64,000 bases of DNA from an uncultured bacterium (lineage in GTDB: Bacteria > Hydrothermota > Hydrothermia > UBA1063 > CAJXJZ01). Shown piece after piece: positions 20,816 through 30,420 of this stretch (the first letter of the stretch is position 1; each line of letters starts with the position of its first letter). Below the pieces are notes generated by a model. It searched no databases, was not told where the DNA came from, and saw only the letters and a program-made list of their open reading frames with translations. The translations under genes were made by a program, and so were the position numbers. Location: positions 66,798-130,797 of the forward strand of contig CAJXJZ010000001.1 of assembly GCA_913055745.1 (NCBI GenBank). Direction: 5' to 3'.

Positions 20816-22890
20816 GAAGGCATTTTGATGTATTAGAAGAAAAACGCATAGGTAAGATTAAGGACATAGATATTTTTAGAAAACTCATTGAGTTTTCTAA
20901 GCCTTATAAACATATCTTCATATTCTGTGTTTTACTTATATTTGCTACAACATTTTTTCAACTCGGTATGCCATATATAATGAAAGCCGCTATTGACAGA
21001 GGACTTATGCCAACTTCAAAAAAACTGATAAAAACAGATGCATTTACACAAAAAATCAGAAAAAAATATCCAAAGGCATTTGTTGGAAACTTTGCTTTAC
21101 TCCCTGCCCTACCAAGAGCCATAAAAAAGGACATGGAGGTAAAAAAATATTTTAGCCCTGCCTCATACTTTGCCCTTTCAGAAAATGCCAAGGTGGACTC
21201 TATTTTAAATATAACCAACCTTTCTCATATAACACAAAACAATATGGTTTTTATTCCACAAAACCAGATGTACAAACTATCTCCACACAATCTTGGGATA
21301 TTAAGATGGGAACACTACAGGACTCTATTGAAATACTCCCTTATCTATTTAGGCTTTTTACTCTTAAGTTTTATTTTCACCTTTTTGCAGGTGTATTTCT
21401 TGCAGTATTTTGGTCAATTGGTCATTTATGACCTTAGAATGGCTATATATAAAAAGATAATGAAACTCCCTATAAGTTATTTTGACAAAAATCCCACTGG
21501 TAGAATAGTGACAAGGGCAACAAACGATGTAAATGCTATAAATGAAATGTTCTCCTCTGTACTTGTTTACACAATAAAAGACTTCTTCCTCCTATCCGGC
21601 ATTCTCATTATAATGTTTAAACTATCTCCTTCCCTCTCTATAAAAATATTGCTTTTGGTACCATTTATCATTGGCCTTTCCTTTGTATTTCAAAAATACG
21701 CAAGGAAGGCATATAGAAATGTTAGGATGAAACTTTCAAAACTCAACGCCTTTACACAGGAGAGTGTATCCGGTATTGAAGTTGTTCATATTTTTTATGC
21801 AATGAAGAAGATGATAAAGAGGTACAAAAACATAAATCATGAACTCTATAAAGCGAATATAGAACAGATGTATGTCTATGCATTTTTTAGGCCACTTATG
21901 GAAATGATGAGGGTAGTTGCTGTTGCCATGATAGTATATTTTGGAGGGAGAGGCATTTTATCCAATTACATAACCTTTGGTACCTTAGTAGCATTTTTAT
22001 CTTATATTGATATGTTCTTCTCTCCTATTAGAGACCTTGCAGAAAAATACAATATCCTACAATCATCCTTTGCAGCGGGTGAGCGTATAATCTTACTCCT
22101 GAATGAGGAAGAAGAAAAGCAGGAGGGCAAAATAGAAAGAGATATTCAAGGTGAAATTGAATTTGATCATGTGTGGTTTTCCTATAACAATGACAGGTGG
22201 ATTTTAAAAGATGTCTCCTTTAAGGTGGATAAAGGAAAAACAGTTGCCATAGTTGGCCCTACAGGTGCAGGAAAAACATCCACAATAAGCCTCCTTGCAA
22301 GATTCTATGATAACCAGAAAGGGAAAATAAAAATAGACGATGAAAGATTAAAGGACTATAATATACAAAAACTACGGAGAGAGATGGCCTTTGTTTTCCA
22401 GGATGTTTTTATTTTCAAAAAAGATGTGAAAAAGAACATAGCACTATGGGATGACATTGATGACAAAGAAATAGAAGAGGCTCTAAAAATAACCTATTCA
22501 AAGGAATTCGTTGAAAGATTGCCGCAAGGCATTCATACAAAACTTGGAGAGAGGGGAATAACCCTTTCAATGGGACAGAGACAACTTTTATCTTTTGCAA
22601 GGGCACTTGTTAGAAAGCCCAAGATACTTGTTCTTGATGAGGCAACAAGCAATATTGATACTTATACTGAACACTTAATTGAAAAGGCTTTGAGGAACCT
22701 TATAAAAGACAGAACATCAATTATTATTGCACATAGACTATCAACCATTAAAAACGCTAACAAAATAATGGTCATACTTGAAGGCAAACTGGTTGAGGAA
22801 GGGACGCACCAAGAACTGATGAAGAAAAATGGAGTTTATGCAAAACTCTACAAAATACAGTTTGAACTTTCACAAAAAGAGGCTGTTTAA
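20812..22890 (+). CDS. ABC exporter half-transporter, canonical Walker B partner (TMD-NBD)
   Basis: Walker A VGPTGAGKTS; Walker B ILVLDEATSNID; IIIAHRLSTI; signature LSMGQ (degenerate). About 110-aa insert between the first two TM helices. Confidence 0.93.
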   Translation: MRRHFDVLEEKRIGKIKDIDIFRKLIEFSKPYKHIFIFCVLLIFATTFFQLGMPYIMKAAIDRGLMPTSKKLIKTDAFTQKIRKKYPKAFVGNFALLPALPRAIKKDMEVKKYFSPASYFALSENAKVDSILNITNLSHITQNNMVFIPQNQMYKLSPHNLGILRWEHYRTLLKYSLIYLGFLLLSFIFTFLQVYFLQYFGQLVIYDLRMAIYKKIMKLPISYFDKNPTGRIVTRATNDVNAINEMFSSVLVYTIKDFFLLSGILIIMFKLSPSLSIKILLLVPFIIGLSFVFQKYARKAYRNVRMKLSKLNAFTQESVSGIEVVHIFYAMKKMIKRYKNINHELYKANIEQMYVYAFFRPLMEMMRVVAVAMIVYFGGRGILSNYITFGTLVAFLSYIDMFFSPIRDLAEKYNILQSSFAAGERIILLLNEEEEKQEGKIERDIQGEIEFDHVWFSYNNDRWILKDVSFKVDKGKTVAIVGPTGAGKTSTISLLARFYDNQKGKIKIDDERLKDYNIQKLRREMAFVFQDVFIFKKDVKKNIALWDDIDDKEIEEALKITYSKEFVERLPQGIHTKLGERGITLSMGQRQLLSFARALVRKPKILVLDEATSNIDTYTEHLIEKALRNLIKDRTSIIIAHRLSTIKNANKIMVILEGKLVEEGTHQELMKKNGVYAKLYKIQFELSQKEAV

Positions 22891-23555
22891 ATATAGCCTT
22901 TTGCTTTAATTTCCTTTATTTTATCACTAAATAATCTGAGGTCTTCTTTTATGGCATTCTGGGCAAACTCACGCCAATTTGCATTCCTTGCGTGATCAAC
23001 AGTGGACGGATGATAAGTCACCAAGAGGGGAACATCAAAACGTGAAGTAAGTACCTTACCCCTTATCTCTCTCATTTGAGGTGTATTTTTTAGACCTAAT
23101 AACCACTTTGCAGCATATCTTCCAAGGGCAAGAAACAACTTGGGTTTTATAATTTCTATTTGAGCCTTAAGATACACTTCACACGCCATTATTTCATCCT
23201 CCTTAGGGTCCCTATTATTCGGTGGGCGACATTTAACAACATTGGTAATATAAAAATCTCTATCCCTGTCTATTCCGTACTCCCTTAGTATTTGAGAGAA
23301 CCTCTCACCCGCTTTGCCGATAAACGGCTTGCCATATATATCCTCATTACCTCCCGGCGCTTCACCTATTACCATTACCCTTGATGTGATATTGCCAAAT
23401 CCAAATACAACCTGCGTCCTCGTTTTATGCAGTCTGCATCTTTTACACCTTTCTGCTATGGATTTTATTCTATAAAACCTATGAAACGGTGACTCACTTT
23501 GGGTGTATATCTCCTCAAGTTCTAAAAAATCAATAAGGGTATTTCTATGTGACAA
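22887..23555 (-). CDS. Uracil-DNA glycosylase, Fe-S family 4-type
   Basis: CKRCRLHKTRTQVVFGFGN, VMVIGEAPGGNEDIYGKPFIGKAGERF, YITNVVKCRPPNNRDP, VTYHPS. Confidence 0.93.
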   Translation of the reverse strand: MSHRNTLIDFLELEEIYTQSESPFHRFYRIKSIAERCKRCRLHKTRTQVVFGFGNITSRVMVIGEAPGGNEDIYGKPFIGKAGERFSQILREYGIDRDRDFYITNVVKCRPPNNRDPKEDEIMACEVYLKAQIEIIKPKLFLALGRYAAKWLLGLKNTPQMREIRGKVLTSRFDVPLLVTYHPSTVDHARNANWREFAQNAIKEDLRLFSDKIKEIKAKGYI

Positions 23556-24708
23556 ATCCTAAAACCTCTCTCAATATCAAAGTTGCAACCCTCTCCTTTG
23601 GCATGTCATTAAACAATAGCCTTTTTCCACCTTTTGTGAGTATAAAACCCGTTGATTTTCCACTTTCCATTGAGGATATGCGATTGGCAACTATCATATC
23701 CAAATGCTTTTCAATGAGTTTTTTCTCTGCCACATGTTCAATATCATCTGAAAGAGCAAAACCAACAAATATTTTGTTCTTTTTAAATTCCTTTAAGGTC
23801 TTTAAAATGTCCTCTGTCTTTTCAAGAGATACGTTCAAAAGAGCATGTTCCTCTCTCCTTATTTTCCCTCTTTCTCTTTTTGAAGGCTTAAAGTCCGACA
23901 CAGCAGCGGCCATAATGAGGATATCTACATCTTCTATCTTATCACAAATAGCGTTTTTCATCTCTTCTGTGGTACTTACATGTATAACCTCGTCTCTCTT
24001 ATATTCTTCTACCTCTTTTTTCCCAACAATCTGAATAAGATACCCACCATTCCTCTTTATCTCCTTTGCAAGGGCAAGTCCCATTTTTCCACTTGATCTA
24101 TTGGTCAGCACTCGAACATCATCTAAAGGCTCCTCTGTTCTACCATAGACAAGAAGTATCTTTCTACCCTCTAAGGGAAAGCCTCTATATGCCGCGTGTA
24201 CATCATCTATAATATACTCAATCTCCTCTAATCTACCTATGCCCTTATCACCACTTAAAAGTTCACCAGAATCAGGCCCTGAAAAATAATACCCTTTGCT
24301 TCTTAGGTACTTTACCTTATCCTGCAAAATAGGATTATTCCACATCACATCGTGCATACTTGGTGCAAATAAGACAGGCCCCCTAAAGGATGATATGGTA
24401 GTGCTAACTATATCATCAGATATTCCCGATGCGACTTTACCAATTATATTATAGTCCGCGGGAGCGACAAGAAGTACATCCCCCCATTTAGAAAGTTCAA
24501 TATGCAGAGATGTCTTCTCATGAAAATACGCATTGCCTACTATAGGCTTTTCTCCTGAAAGTAGGGTTATAACTTCCTCTGTTACAAAATGTGTTGCATT
24601 CTCGGTAAGAACTACTCTTGTTTCATGCCCCTCTTTTTTTAATGCTCTTATGAGATATGGGATCTTATATGCGGCGATACTACTCGTAATCGCCAGTACT
24701 ATCTTCAT
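23545..24708 (-). CDS. coaBC: Bifunctional phosphopantothenoylcysteine decarboxylase/synthase
   Basis: ITSSIAAYKIPYLIRALKKEGHETRVVLTENA; VAPADYNIIGKVASGISDD; ILLVYGRTEEPLDDVRVLTNRSSGKMG; AAVSDFKP. Confidence 0.94.
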   Translation of the reverse strand: MKIVLAITSSIAAYKIPYLIRALKKEGHETRVVLTENATHFVTEEVITLLSGEKPIVGNAYFHEKTSLHIELSKWGDVLLVAPADYNIIGKVASGISDDIVSTTISSFRGPVLFAPSMHDVMWNNPILQDKVKYLRSKGYYFSGPDSGELLSGDKGIGRLEEIEYIIDDVHAAYRGFPLEGRKILLVYGRTEEPLDDVRVLTNRSSGKMGLALAKEIKRNGGYLIQIVGKKEVEEYKRDEVIHVSTTEEMKNAICDKIEDVDILIMAAAVSDFKPSKRERGKIRREEHALLNVSLEKTEDILKTLKEFKKNKIFVGFALSDDIEHVAEKKLIEKHLDMIVANRISSMESGKSTGFILTKGGKRLLFNDMPKERVATLILREVLGFVT

Positions 24709-24949
24709 CCTCTATATTTATATCAGTTTTAACTTTTGTCTCTCTTGAACTAAATGTGTATTCAACATTTCCCTTTAAAACCTCTTTAAGTGCCATAATA
24801 GTGGGTTTTTCAGGAAGGTGCTTCCCCTCCTCTCTGGCTTTTCTCGCAATAAGTCTTGCCTTCTTGGCAGCAAGCACAATGGCAAAAAATTTATTAGGGT
24901 ATTTTTTCCATAATTCGTCAAGTGGTATAAATTCTATTTTATCCATCAT
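24680..24949 (-). CDS. rpoZ: RNA polymerase omega subunit (RpoZ-like)
   Basis: FIPLDELWKKYPNKFFAIVLAAKKARLIARKAREEG...KPTIMALKEVLKGNVEY; position next to coaBC; start taken at MMDKIEF. Confidence 0.8.
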   Translation of the reverse strand: MMDKIEFIPLDELWKKYPNKFFAIVLAAKKARLIARKAREEGKHLPEKPTIMALKEVLKGNVEYTFSSRETKVKTDINIEDEDSTGDYE

Positions 24950-25694
24950 TCTCCTCCTTTTCTTCAAAATAAAGAAACCTTCCACAGTTCTCACATCTCA
25001 AAAATGCCTCCCCCTCCCTTACTTTAAGGGATATTTCAAAGGGTACCGTTGAGTTACAACCTGTACACACATACGCCTCCTCACCCTCCATCCCCAAAAT
25101 CCTCTTAATTGGGACAAGCACTTTGTTAAAGCCTTTTTTTCTTAACCGTTCATATTTTCTAAGATACGATACCTTTATATTTTCCTCAATTTTTTCCCTC
25201 TTTTTAAGTAATGTGGATACCCTCTCTTTAAGTACGCCCTCTTTGTTCCTCGTTTTTTCAAGTTCTTCCACTTTTTCTGATATCTGTTTTTGTATAGCAT
25301 TCTTTTTTTCAGGAAGTACGCGTTTAAACTCCTCCAACTCTTCATCCACTTCTATTATATCATTCTCTCGTTTTTCTACAACCTTCTTCTGGTTTTCTAT
25401 CTGCTGAAGCATAGCACGATACTCATCATTGTTCTTTATCTCAAGTAGTTGCTTTTTAAACCTCTCAAGTTTTTCTCGCTCAGCATTGTATTCAGCATTC
25501 TTTTCTCTAAGTGAAACTTCTTTTTTCTTAAGTTCTTCATCCAAGCCACTGAATGCCTTTTTAAGACTCTCAATCTCATTATTTATTCTGTTCAGTTTTT
25601 CAGGTAAGTCCCTGATTTCTTTTTCAAGGGTATCAATTTTGTTATCAAGTTTTTGAAGTTCTATAAGATGGGCATAATCCTCTGGATATTGCAT
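24939..25694 (-). CDS. Coiled-coil protein with C-terminal C4 zinc ribbon (DUF164-type)
   Basis: Long N-terminal coiled coil, C-terminal YVCTGCNSTVPFEISLKVREGEAFLRCENCGRFLYF. Confidence 0.85.
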   Translation of the reverse strand: MQYPEDYAHLIELQKLDNKIDTLEKEIRDLPEKLNRINNEIESLKKAFSGLDEELKKKEVSLREKNAEYNAEREKLERFKKQLLEIKNNDEYRAMLQQIENQKKVVEKRENDIIEVDEELEEFKRVLPEKKNAIQKQISEKVEELEKTRNKEGVLKERVSTLLKKREKIEENIKVSYLRKYERLRKKGFNKVLVPIKRILGMEGEEAYVCTGCNSTVPFEISLKVREGEAFLRCENCGRFLYFEEKEENDG

Positions 25695-25791
25695 ATATAA
25701 ATGTTAAAATAAAACCCATGGATGGTCAATTTATACGCAAAATGTTTTGTGTTCTCGAATTTCATTTTATCATATAAAAAAGGAGGAAAAA

Positions 25792-26514
25792 ATAATCACA
25801 TTATCTTTTATACTATTTAGTCTTTCAGAAACCGTAATTAAGGCGGACTCTTTTTTCTGGAGTATGAATTACGACAGTGCGAAGGTGTACTACACAAAGG
25901 CCCTCATTGAAGATTCAACCAGTTATTATGATGTTCATTGGAAACTGGCACGGCTTTATTGCAATATAGGTGATGTATTAAACAAAAAAGACAGTACAGA
26001 GAGCATGTATGATATGGCATTAAAACACGCAGATAAGGCCATATCAGAGGATAGCACAAGATATGAAGGGTATGTATGGAAATCTGCTGCTTTGGGTGAT
26101 AAGGCTCTGTTTCTGGGTGGGAAGAAAAAAATTGAGTATGCATTTCTTGTAAAAGATAATGCTGAAAAAGCACTTAGATTAAACCCTCAATGTGCGCTCT
26201 GCTATTTTATACTCGGTGAATACCAAAGAGAAGCAGCCACATTGGGGTCCATTTTACGAAGATTAGCCAAAACACTCTATGGAAAAGTACCAGAAGGCAC
26301 TTTGGATAGTTCACTCGTTCTATTATCAAAGGCAATAAAACTGGACTCCACTGAGATAAAGTATTATCTTGGCCGTGGAAAGACCTATATGAAAATGAAG
26401 GCATACGATCTTGCAAAAAAGGACTTTAATAGAGTGTTATCTTTAAAAGAAAAATACCAGGTGGACAGAAAATACAAAAAAGAGGCAAGGTATTTTCTTA
26501 AAAAACTTAAGTAA
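25792..26514 (+). CDS. TPR-repeat protein; start codon uncertain (TTG 25747 or non-canonical AUA/AUC at 25792/25795)
   Basis: Repeats such as YDSAKVYYTKALIEDST and YDMALKHADKAISEDSTRY; strong AAGGAGG at 25780-25786 lies inside the ORF called from TTG 25747. Confidence 0.75.
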   Translation: MITLSFILFSLSETVIKADSFFWSMNYDSAKVYYTKALIEDSTSYYDVHWKLARLYCNIGDVLNKKDSTESMYDMALKHADKAISEDSTRYEGYVWKSAALGDKALFLGGKKKIEYAFLVKDNAEKALRLNPQCALCYFILGEYQREAATLGSILRRLAKTLYGKVPEGTLDSSLVLLSKAIKLDSTEIKYYLGRGKTYMKMKAYDLAKKDFNRVLSLKEKYQVDRKYKKEARYFLKKLK

Positions 26515-26517
26515 AGA

Positions 26518-27513
26518 TTATTCTGACAAAAAGCGCATAGATGATGCAAAAATCTGCATTCTTAGAAGATATTGGACTTTTCTCCTCTTTTCTGGCGCAT
26601 ATAATCCCATATCAATCATATAAAAGCCTCTATCAGAAATAAAGGCAATTGTTCTAAATGGGCCTCCAACATACTCTTTTGGGTCCTGCCATGCACCTGT
26701 TAATACAAGGGCATTGTATTTTCCCAAAAATTGCAAACTATCTGTTTTTACTGAACTTTTTACCACCTTATCCCCTCCATAGTACAAAGAAGCAATAGAA
26801 TCCCTTATTTTTATAAGTAAATCCTCATCAAAATACCTTATATCAGGCCTGTGGTAGAAGAACATGAATCTTTCAGGATAATGCTTTGTTATACCAAAAA
26901 TGTCGTCAAATTTCATTATTGTATCTTTAAGTTTTATGTAAGTCCATCCTGCAGGTACATCAAGGGAAATACCGTATTTTTTGGCAATTTCCTTCTTCAT
27001 CCAATCATTTTTTCCAGCAAAGTAAACAAGTTTTTTAAGATGCTTCATATAGGCGTTATATAGCATCCTTTTCACCTGGGTAGAGTACTTTTTCATAAAG
27101 GCCTCTAAGAGTTCTGGTCCCGGTGCACAAACCCCTATAACAAAATCCCCTTCTGAAAAGGCATTTTCCTTTGAATAAATGCCCGGTCCTTTATCGCCAA
27201 AGGCTATTTTGAAAAACGCATAAGATGTAAGTTGAGGCGCTGTCAAAATAAATACAAATGGATAGCCTGCATCAAGTTGAAACTGCTCTGGCGTAAACCC
27301 ATCAACATCAAAAACAGCATCAGGTATAGGGTCGTAAAAGGTATCATTTAATGCATTCTCAACCAATGGGGCAAAATTTATAGCACTTTCATCAATTATA
27401 TAGGCTACCTTATCTCTCTTTTTTCTTATTTTGTATTTAGGTCCTTTATTTCCACACCCAGAAAATAACACCAAAAGGGCAAAAAACACATGGGCAAAGA
27501 TTTTACGCGACAT
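26518..27513 (-). CDS. Putative lipoprotein, DUF4837-like
   Basis: N-terminal FFALLVLFSGCGNK lipobox; overall layout (KYNALVLTGAWQDPKEYVGGPFRTIAFI) reminds me of DUF4837, but this is memory-based. Confidence 0.5.
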   Translation of the reverse strand: MSRKIFAHVFFALLVLFSGCGNKGPKYKIRKKRDKVAYIIDESAINFAPLVENALNDTFYDPIPDAVFDVDGFTPEQFQLDAGYPFVFILTAPQLTSYAFFKIAFGDKGPGIYSKENAFSEGDFVIGVCAPGPELLEAFMKKYSTQVKRMLYNAYMKHLKKLVYFAGKNDWMKKEIAKKYGISLDVPAGWTYIKLKDTIMKFDDIFGITKHYPERFMFFYHRPDIRYFDEDLLIKIRDSIASLYYGGDKVVKSSVKTDSLQFLGKYNALVLTGAWQDPKEYVGGPFRTIAFISDRGFYMIDMGLYAPEKRRKVQYLLRMQIFASSMRFLSE

Positions 27514-29599
27514 AATATGCCTCCTTAAGTTTTTCTCTTAAACTAATAAGTTTGTTTTTCTCTTCTTGACTAAGTGGCAATTTTCCATTTTGCACAAGTT
27601 TAACATAGTCTCTCACCTTTTCAATAATATCCTGGTCCTTGTAAAAATGGAACACCCTAAACCCTGAAAAACCATGTTGTTTCGTTCCAAGTATTTCTCC
27701 TGGTCCCCTCATTTTAAGATCAAACTCTGCAAGGTCAAAACCACTGTCATACATCTTAAGTGCCTTAATCCTTTTCATACCTTCTTGAGAGGTGTTCTCA
27801 GACATAATAAGTATACAAAAAGACTTTTTCTTTCCCCTTCCTACCCTTCCTCTAAGTTGATGAAGTTGTGCAAGTCCAAACCTATCTGCGTGTTCTATTA
27901 CCATCAAGGTGGCATCTTTTACATCAATACCAACCTCAATGACAGTAGTAGAAAGCAATACATTGAATTCACCATCGCGAAACTTCTCCATCACGCTCCG
28001 TTTTTCCAATGGCTTCATCCTTCCGTGTAATAGGCCTATCCTCACCCCATCGCTTTTCATTTTATTGAGATACTCGTACATATTATAGAGGTCCTTCATA
28101 CCCTGCTTTTTTGTAAAATCGCTTTCTTCTATAAAAGGTACAACGATATACGCCTTTTCACCATTTTCAACCTTTTTAAAAACCCATCTGTACACCTCAT
28201 CCCTATTTTTTTCAACCTTTACCACTGTTTCTATCTTCCCTCTACCAGGAGGCTTTTCTGTAAGTAAAGAGAGTTCAAGATTGCCATAAAGGGTAAGTGC
28301 AAGACTCCTTGGAATAGGCGTTGCTGTCATGAGAAGAAGGTGTGGAGTAAATTCATCACCCTTTTTCCACAGGTTATATCGCTGTAATACACCAAACTTG
28401 TGTTGTTCATCAATTACAATAAGACCAAGTTTATAAAAATTCACATTCTCTGTTAAAAGTGCATGCGTACCAACCAAAATATCTATATCACCATTTGAAA
28501 GATAACCCAAAATCTGTCTTCTTTTTGCAGACCGAGTGCTACTTTTCAAAAGTTCCATTTTTAAAGGAAGACCACTTATAAAATTTGATAGCACCAAAAA
28601 CACCTGGTCAGCAAGGGTCTCTGTGGGCGCCATAAACGCTGCCTGCATACCGTTTTCAACAGCCCTTAGCATAGTATATATTGCAATTACTGTTTTTCCT
28701 GAACCCACATCCCCCTGAAGAAGCCTCTGCATTGGAACACTTTTTTCAAGGTCTTTATCAATCTCTTCAATAACCTTTTTCTGTCCCAATGTGAGAGAAA
28801 ACGGTAGTTTTTTTATAAAATCTAAAGAGAGTTCGCCTTTTTGCTTAAAGGGATAGGCCCTTTTAATATCCTCTTTTTTAATATTTATCTTATAAAAAAA
28901 CTGAAAGAGTTCATTAAACGCTATGACCTTCCTCGCCCTCTCCCCTTCCAAAACACTATCAGGAAAGTGCATTTTACTTATCGCTTCATGCAAAGGATAA
29001 AGGCGTTCTTTTTTTCTTATCACCTCTGGAACATAGTCTGTAAGATGAATATCCTCTTTTAAGAGTTCATATATGAGTTTTCGTATAAACCTTGAATCAA
29101 GACCCTCTGTTTGAGGATAAACAGGTATTACCATCCCGGCAATAATTTCATCATCACTATTTTTACCAATAATTGCATACTCTGGATGGACAAAAATAGG
29201 CTTATTATAATACTTGTCAAACTCAACCTTACCGCTTATTATAATTTCATCCCCTATCCTGAAAAGTTTCTGCATGTTCTTTACAAAAAACACCACCTCA
29301 ATCCAACCTGTGCCATCATCAACAATAATTCCAAAGCCCTCCTTCCCATAAAGACGCCTTCTTCCCCTTAATGTTATCCTCCCTTTAATAGTGACAAACT
29401 CCCCTGGGATCACATCACTGATAGATACTATTTTAGTTCTATCCTCATACCTTCTTGGTGCCAAAAACAAGAGGTCTTTTACAGTTTTTACACCTATTCT
29501 CTTAAAAAGCGCCTGTTTCTTAGGTCCTACGCCCTTGAGATACCTTATATCCCTATCTAATAAATCCCTTTTTTTTATCTTATCTGATTCGCTTGCCAT
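27503..29599 (-). CDS. recG: ATP-dependent DNA helicase RecG
   Basis: LKGVGPKKQALFKRIGV; LLQGDVGSGKTVIAIYTML; VIDEQHKFGVLQR; MTATPIPRSLALT; RGRVGRG. Confidence 0.96.
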   Translation of the reverse strand: MASESDKIKKRDLLDRDIRYLKGVGPKKQALFKRIGVKTVKDLLFLAPRRYEDRTKIVSISDVIPGEFVTIKGRITLRGRRRLYGKEGFGIIVDDGTGWIEVVFFVKNMQKLFRIGDEIIISGKVEFDKYYNKPIFVHPEYAIIGKNSDDEIIAGMVIPVYPQTEGLDSRFIRKLIYELLKEDIHLTDYVPEVIRKKERLYPLHEAISKMHFPDSVLEGERARKVIAFNELFQFFYKINIKKEDIKRAYPFKQKGELSLDFIKKLPFSLTLGQKKVIEEIDKDLEKSVPMQRLLQGDVGSGKTVIAIYTMLRAVENGMQAAFMAPTETLADQVFLVLSNFISGLPLKMELLKSSTRSAKRRQILGYLSNGDIDILVGTHALLTENVNFYKLGLIVIDEQHKFGVLQRYNLWKKGDEFTPHLLLMTATPIPRSLALTLYGNLELSLLTEKPPGRGKIETVVKVEKNRDEVYRWVFKKVENGEKAYIVVPFIEESDFTKKQGMKDLYNMYEYLNKMKSDGVRIGLLHGRMKPLEKRSVMEKFRDGEFNVLLSTTVIEVGIDVKDATLMVIEHADRFGLAQLHQLRGRVGRGKKKSFCILIMSENTSQEGMKRIKALKMYDSGFDLAEFDLKMRGPGEILGTKQHGFSGFRVFHFYKDQDIIEKVRDYVKLVQNGKLPLSQEEKNKLISLREKLKEAYYVA

Positions 29600-30411
29600 G
29601 CAATAATAGATGAGGCAACAATAAACCTATAAATTTCTTTAAAATCCTGTGCAACATACTTTATGGTACGTCCTGAAATCCTCTCTACCTGTGGTAAAAT
29701 AGAAACAAGGTCACACCTTAATGTATCCTTCAAAGTAATTAAAAGCGTATAGGGTGGGTTAAATACAGGATTATTCTCAACAAATGTCTTAAACCTCCCC
29801 TCTTTTAGTTTCTTAAATGCATTTTCCAAAGATTTTATCCTATTACTAAAGACCCTATCCCTTTCAAGCAACCACACTGCATTATGCCCTATGGACTTCT
29901 TTGTTATAAGAAATTCTGTTTCAGGGAAAAACTTGGAGGAAAAATCAAAAAGCGCACTATCACCAGATATAAAGATAACAGGCACATTAAACAAGGAAGC
30001 AAAAATAGCATTTATTTCACTCTCCCCTACCACCTGACCATTTATCTTTATCTCAAAGAAACTTGAAGATGAGTATGTATGGTCCATCGCTCCTTTTTCT
30101 AAACCCACAGGAGCATGATAACCCACAAAAAGTGCTGCATCAAAGGTATTATCAAGGCCTTCCATCATATAGAACTTGCGCGGGAAACCCCTTATAAGTT
30201 CTATGTTCACACCAAGATTTTCAGGATAAATATTTGTCCCAAAGGCATGTGAATCACATACCACTATCTTAGCTCGCGAATCAAGGTCAGATAAAATCTG
30301 TGCCACATGTTCAAGTTCCTGTGTCATGAGTTTACCAATCCTATCCCAAGGCTCTGAAAAATGGCTTATGCCCCATATACCCTCCATATCAATAGAAATA
30401 AAATATTTCAT
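29575..30411 (-). CDS. M55 D-aminopeptidase (DppA-like)
   Basis: KYFISIDMEGIWGISHFSEP; VVCDSHAFGTNI; ALFVGYHAPVGLEKGAMDHTYS. Confidence 0.88.
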   Translation of the reverse strand: MKYFISIDMEGIWGISHFSEPWDRIGKLMTQELEHVAQILSDLDSRAKIVVCDSHAFGTNIYPENLGVNIELIRGFPRKFYMMEGLDNTFDAALFVGYHAPVGLEKGAMDHTYSSSSFFEIKINGQVVGESEINAIFASLFNVPVIFISGDSALFDFSSKFFPETEFLITKKSIGHNAVWLLERDRVFSNRIKSLENAFKKLKEGRFKTFVENNPVFNPPYTLLITLKDTLRCDLVSILPQVERISGRTIKYVAQDFKEIYRFIVASSIIAWQANQIR

Positions 30412-30420
30412 TTTAACCTC

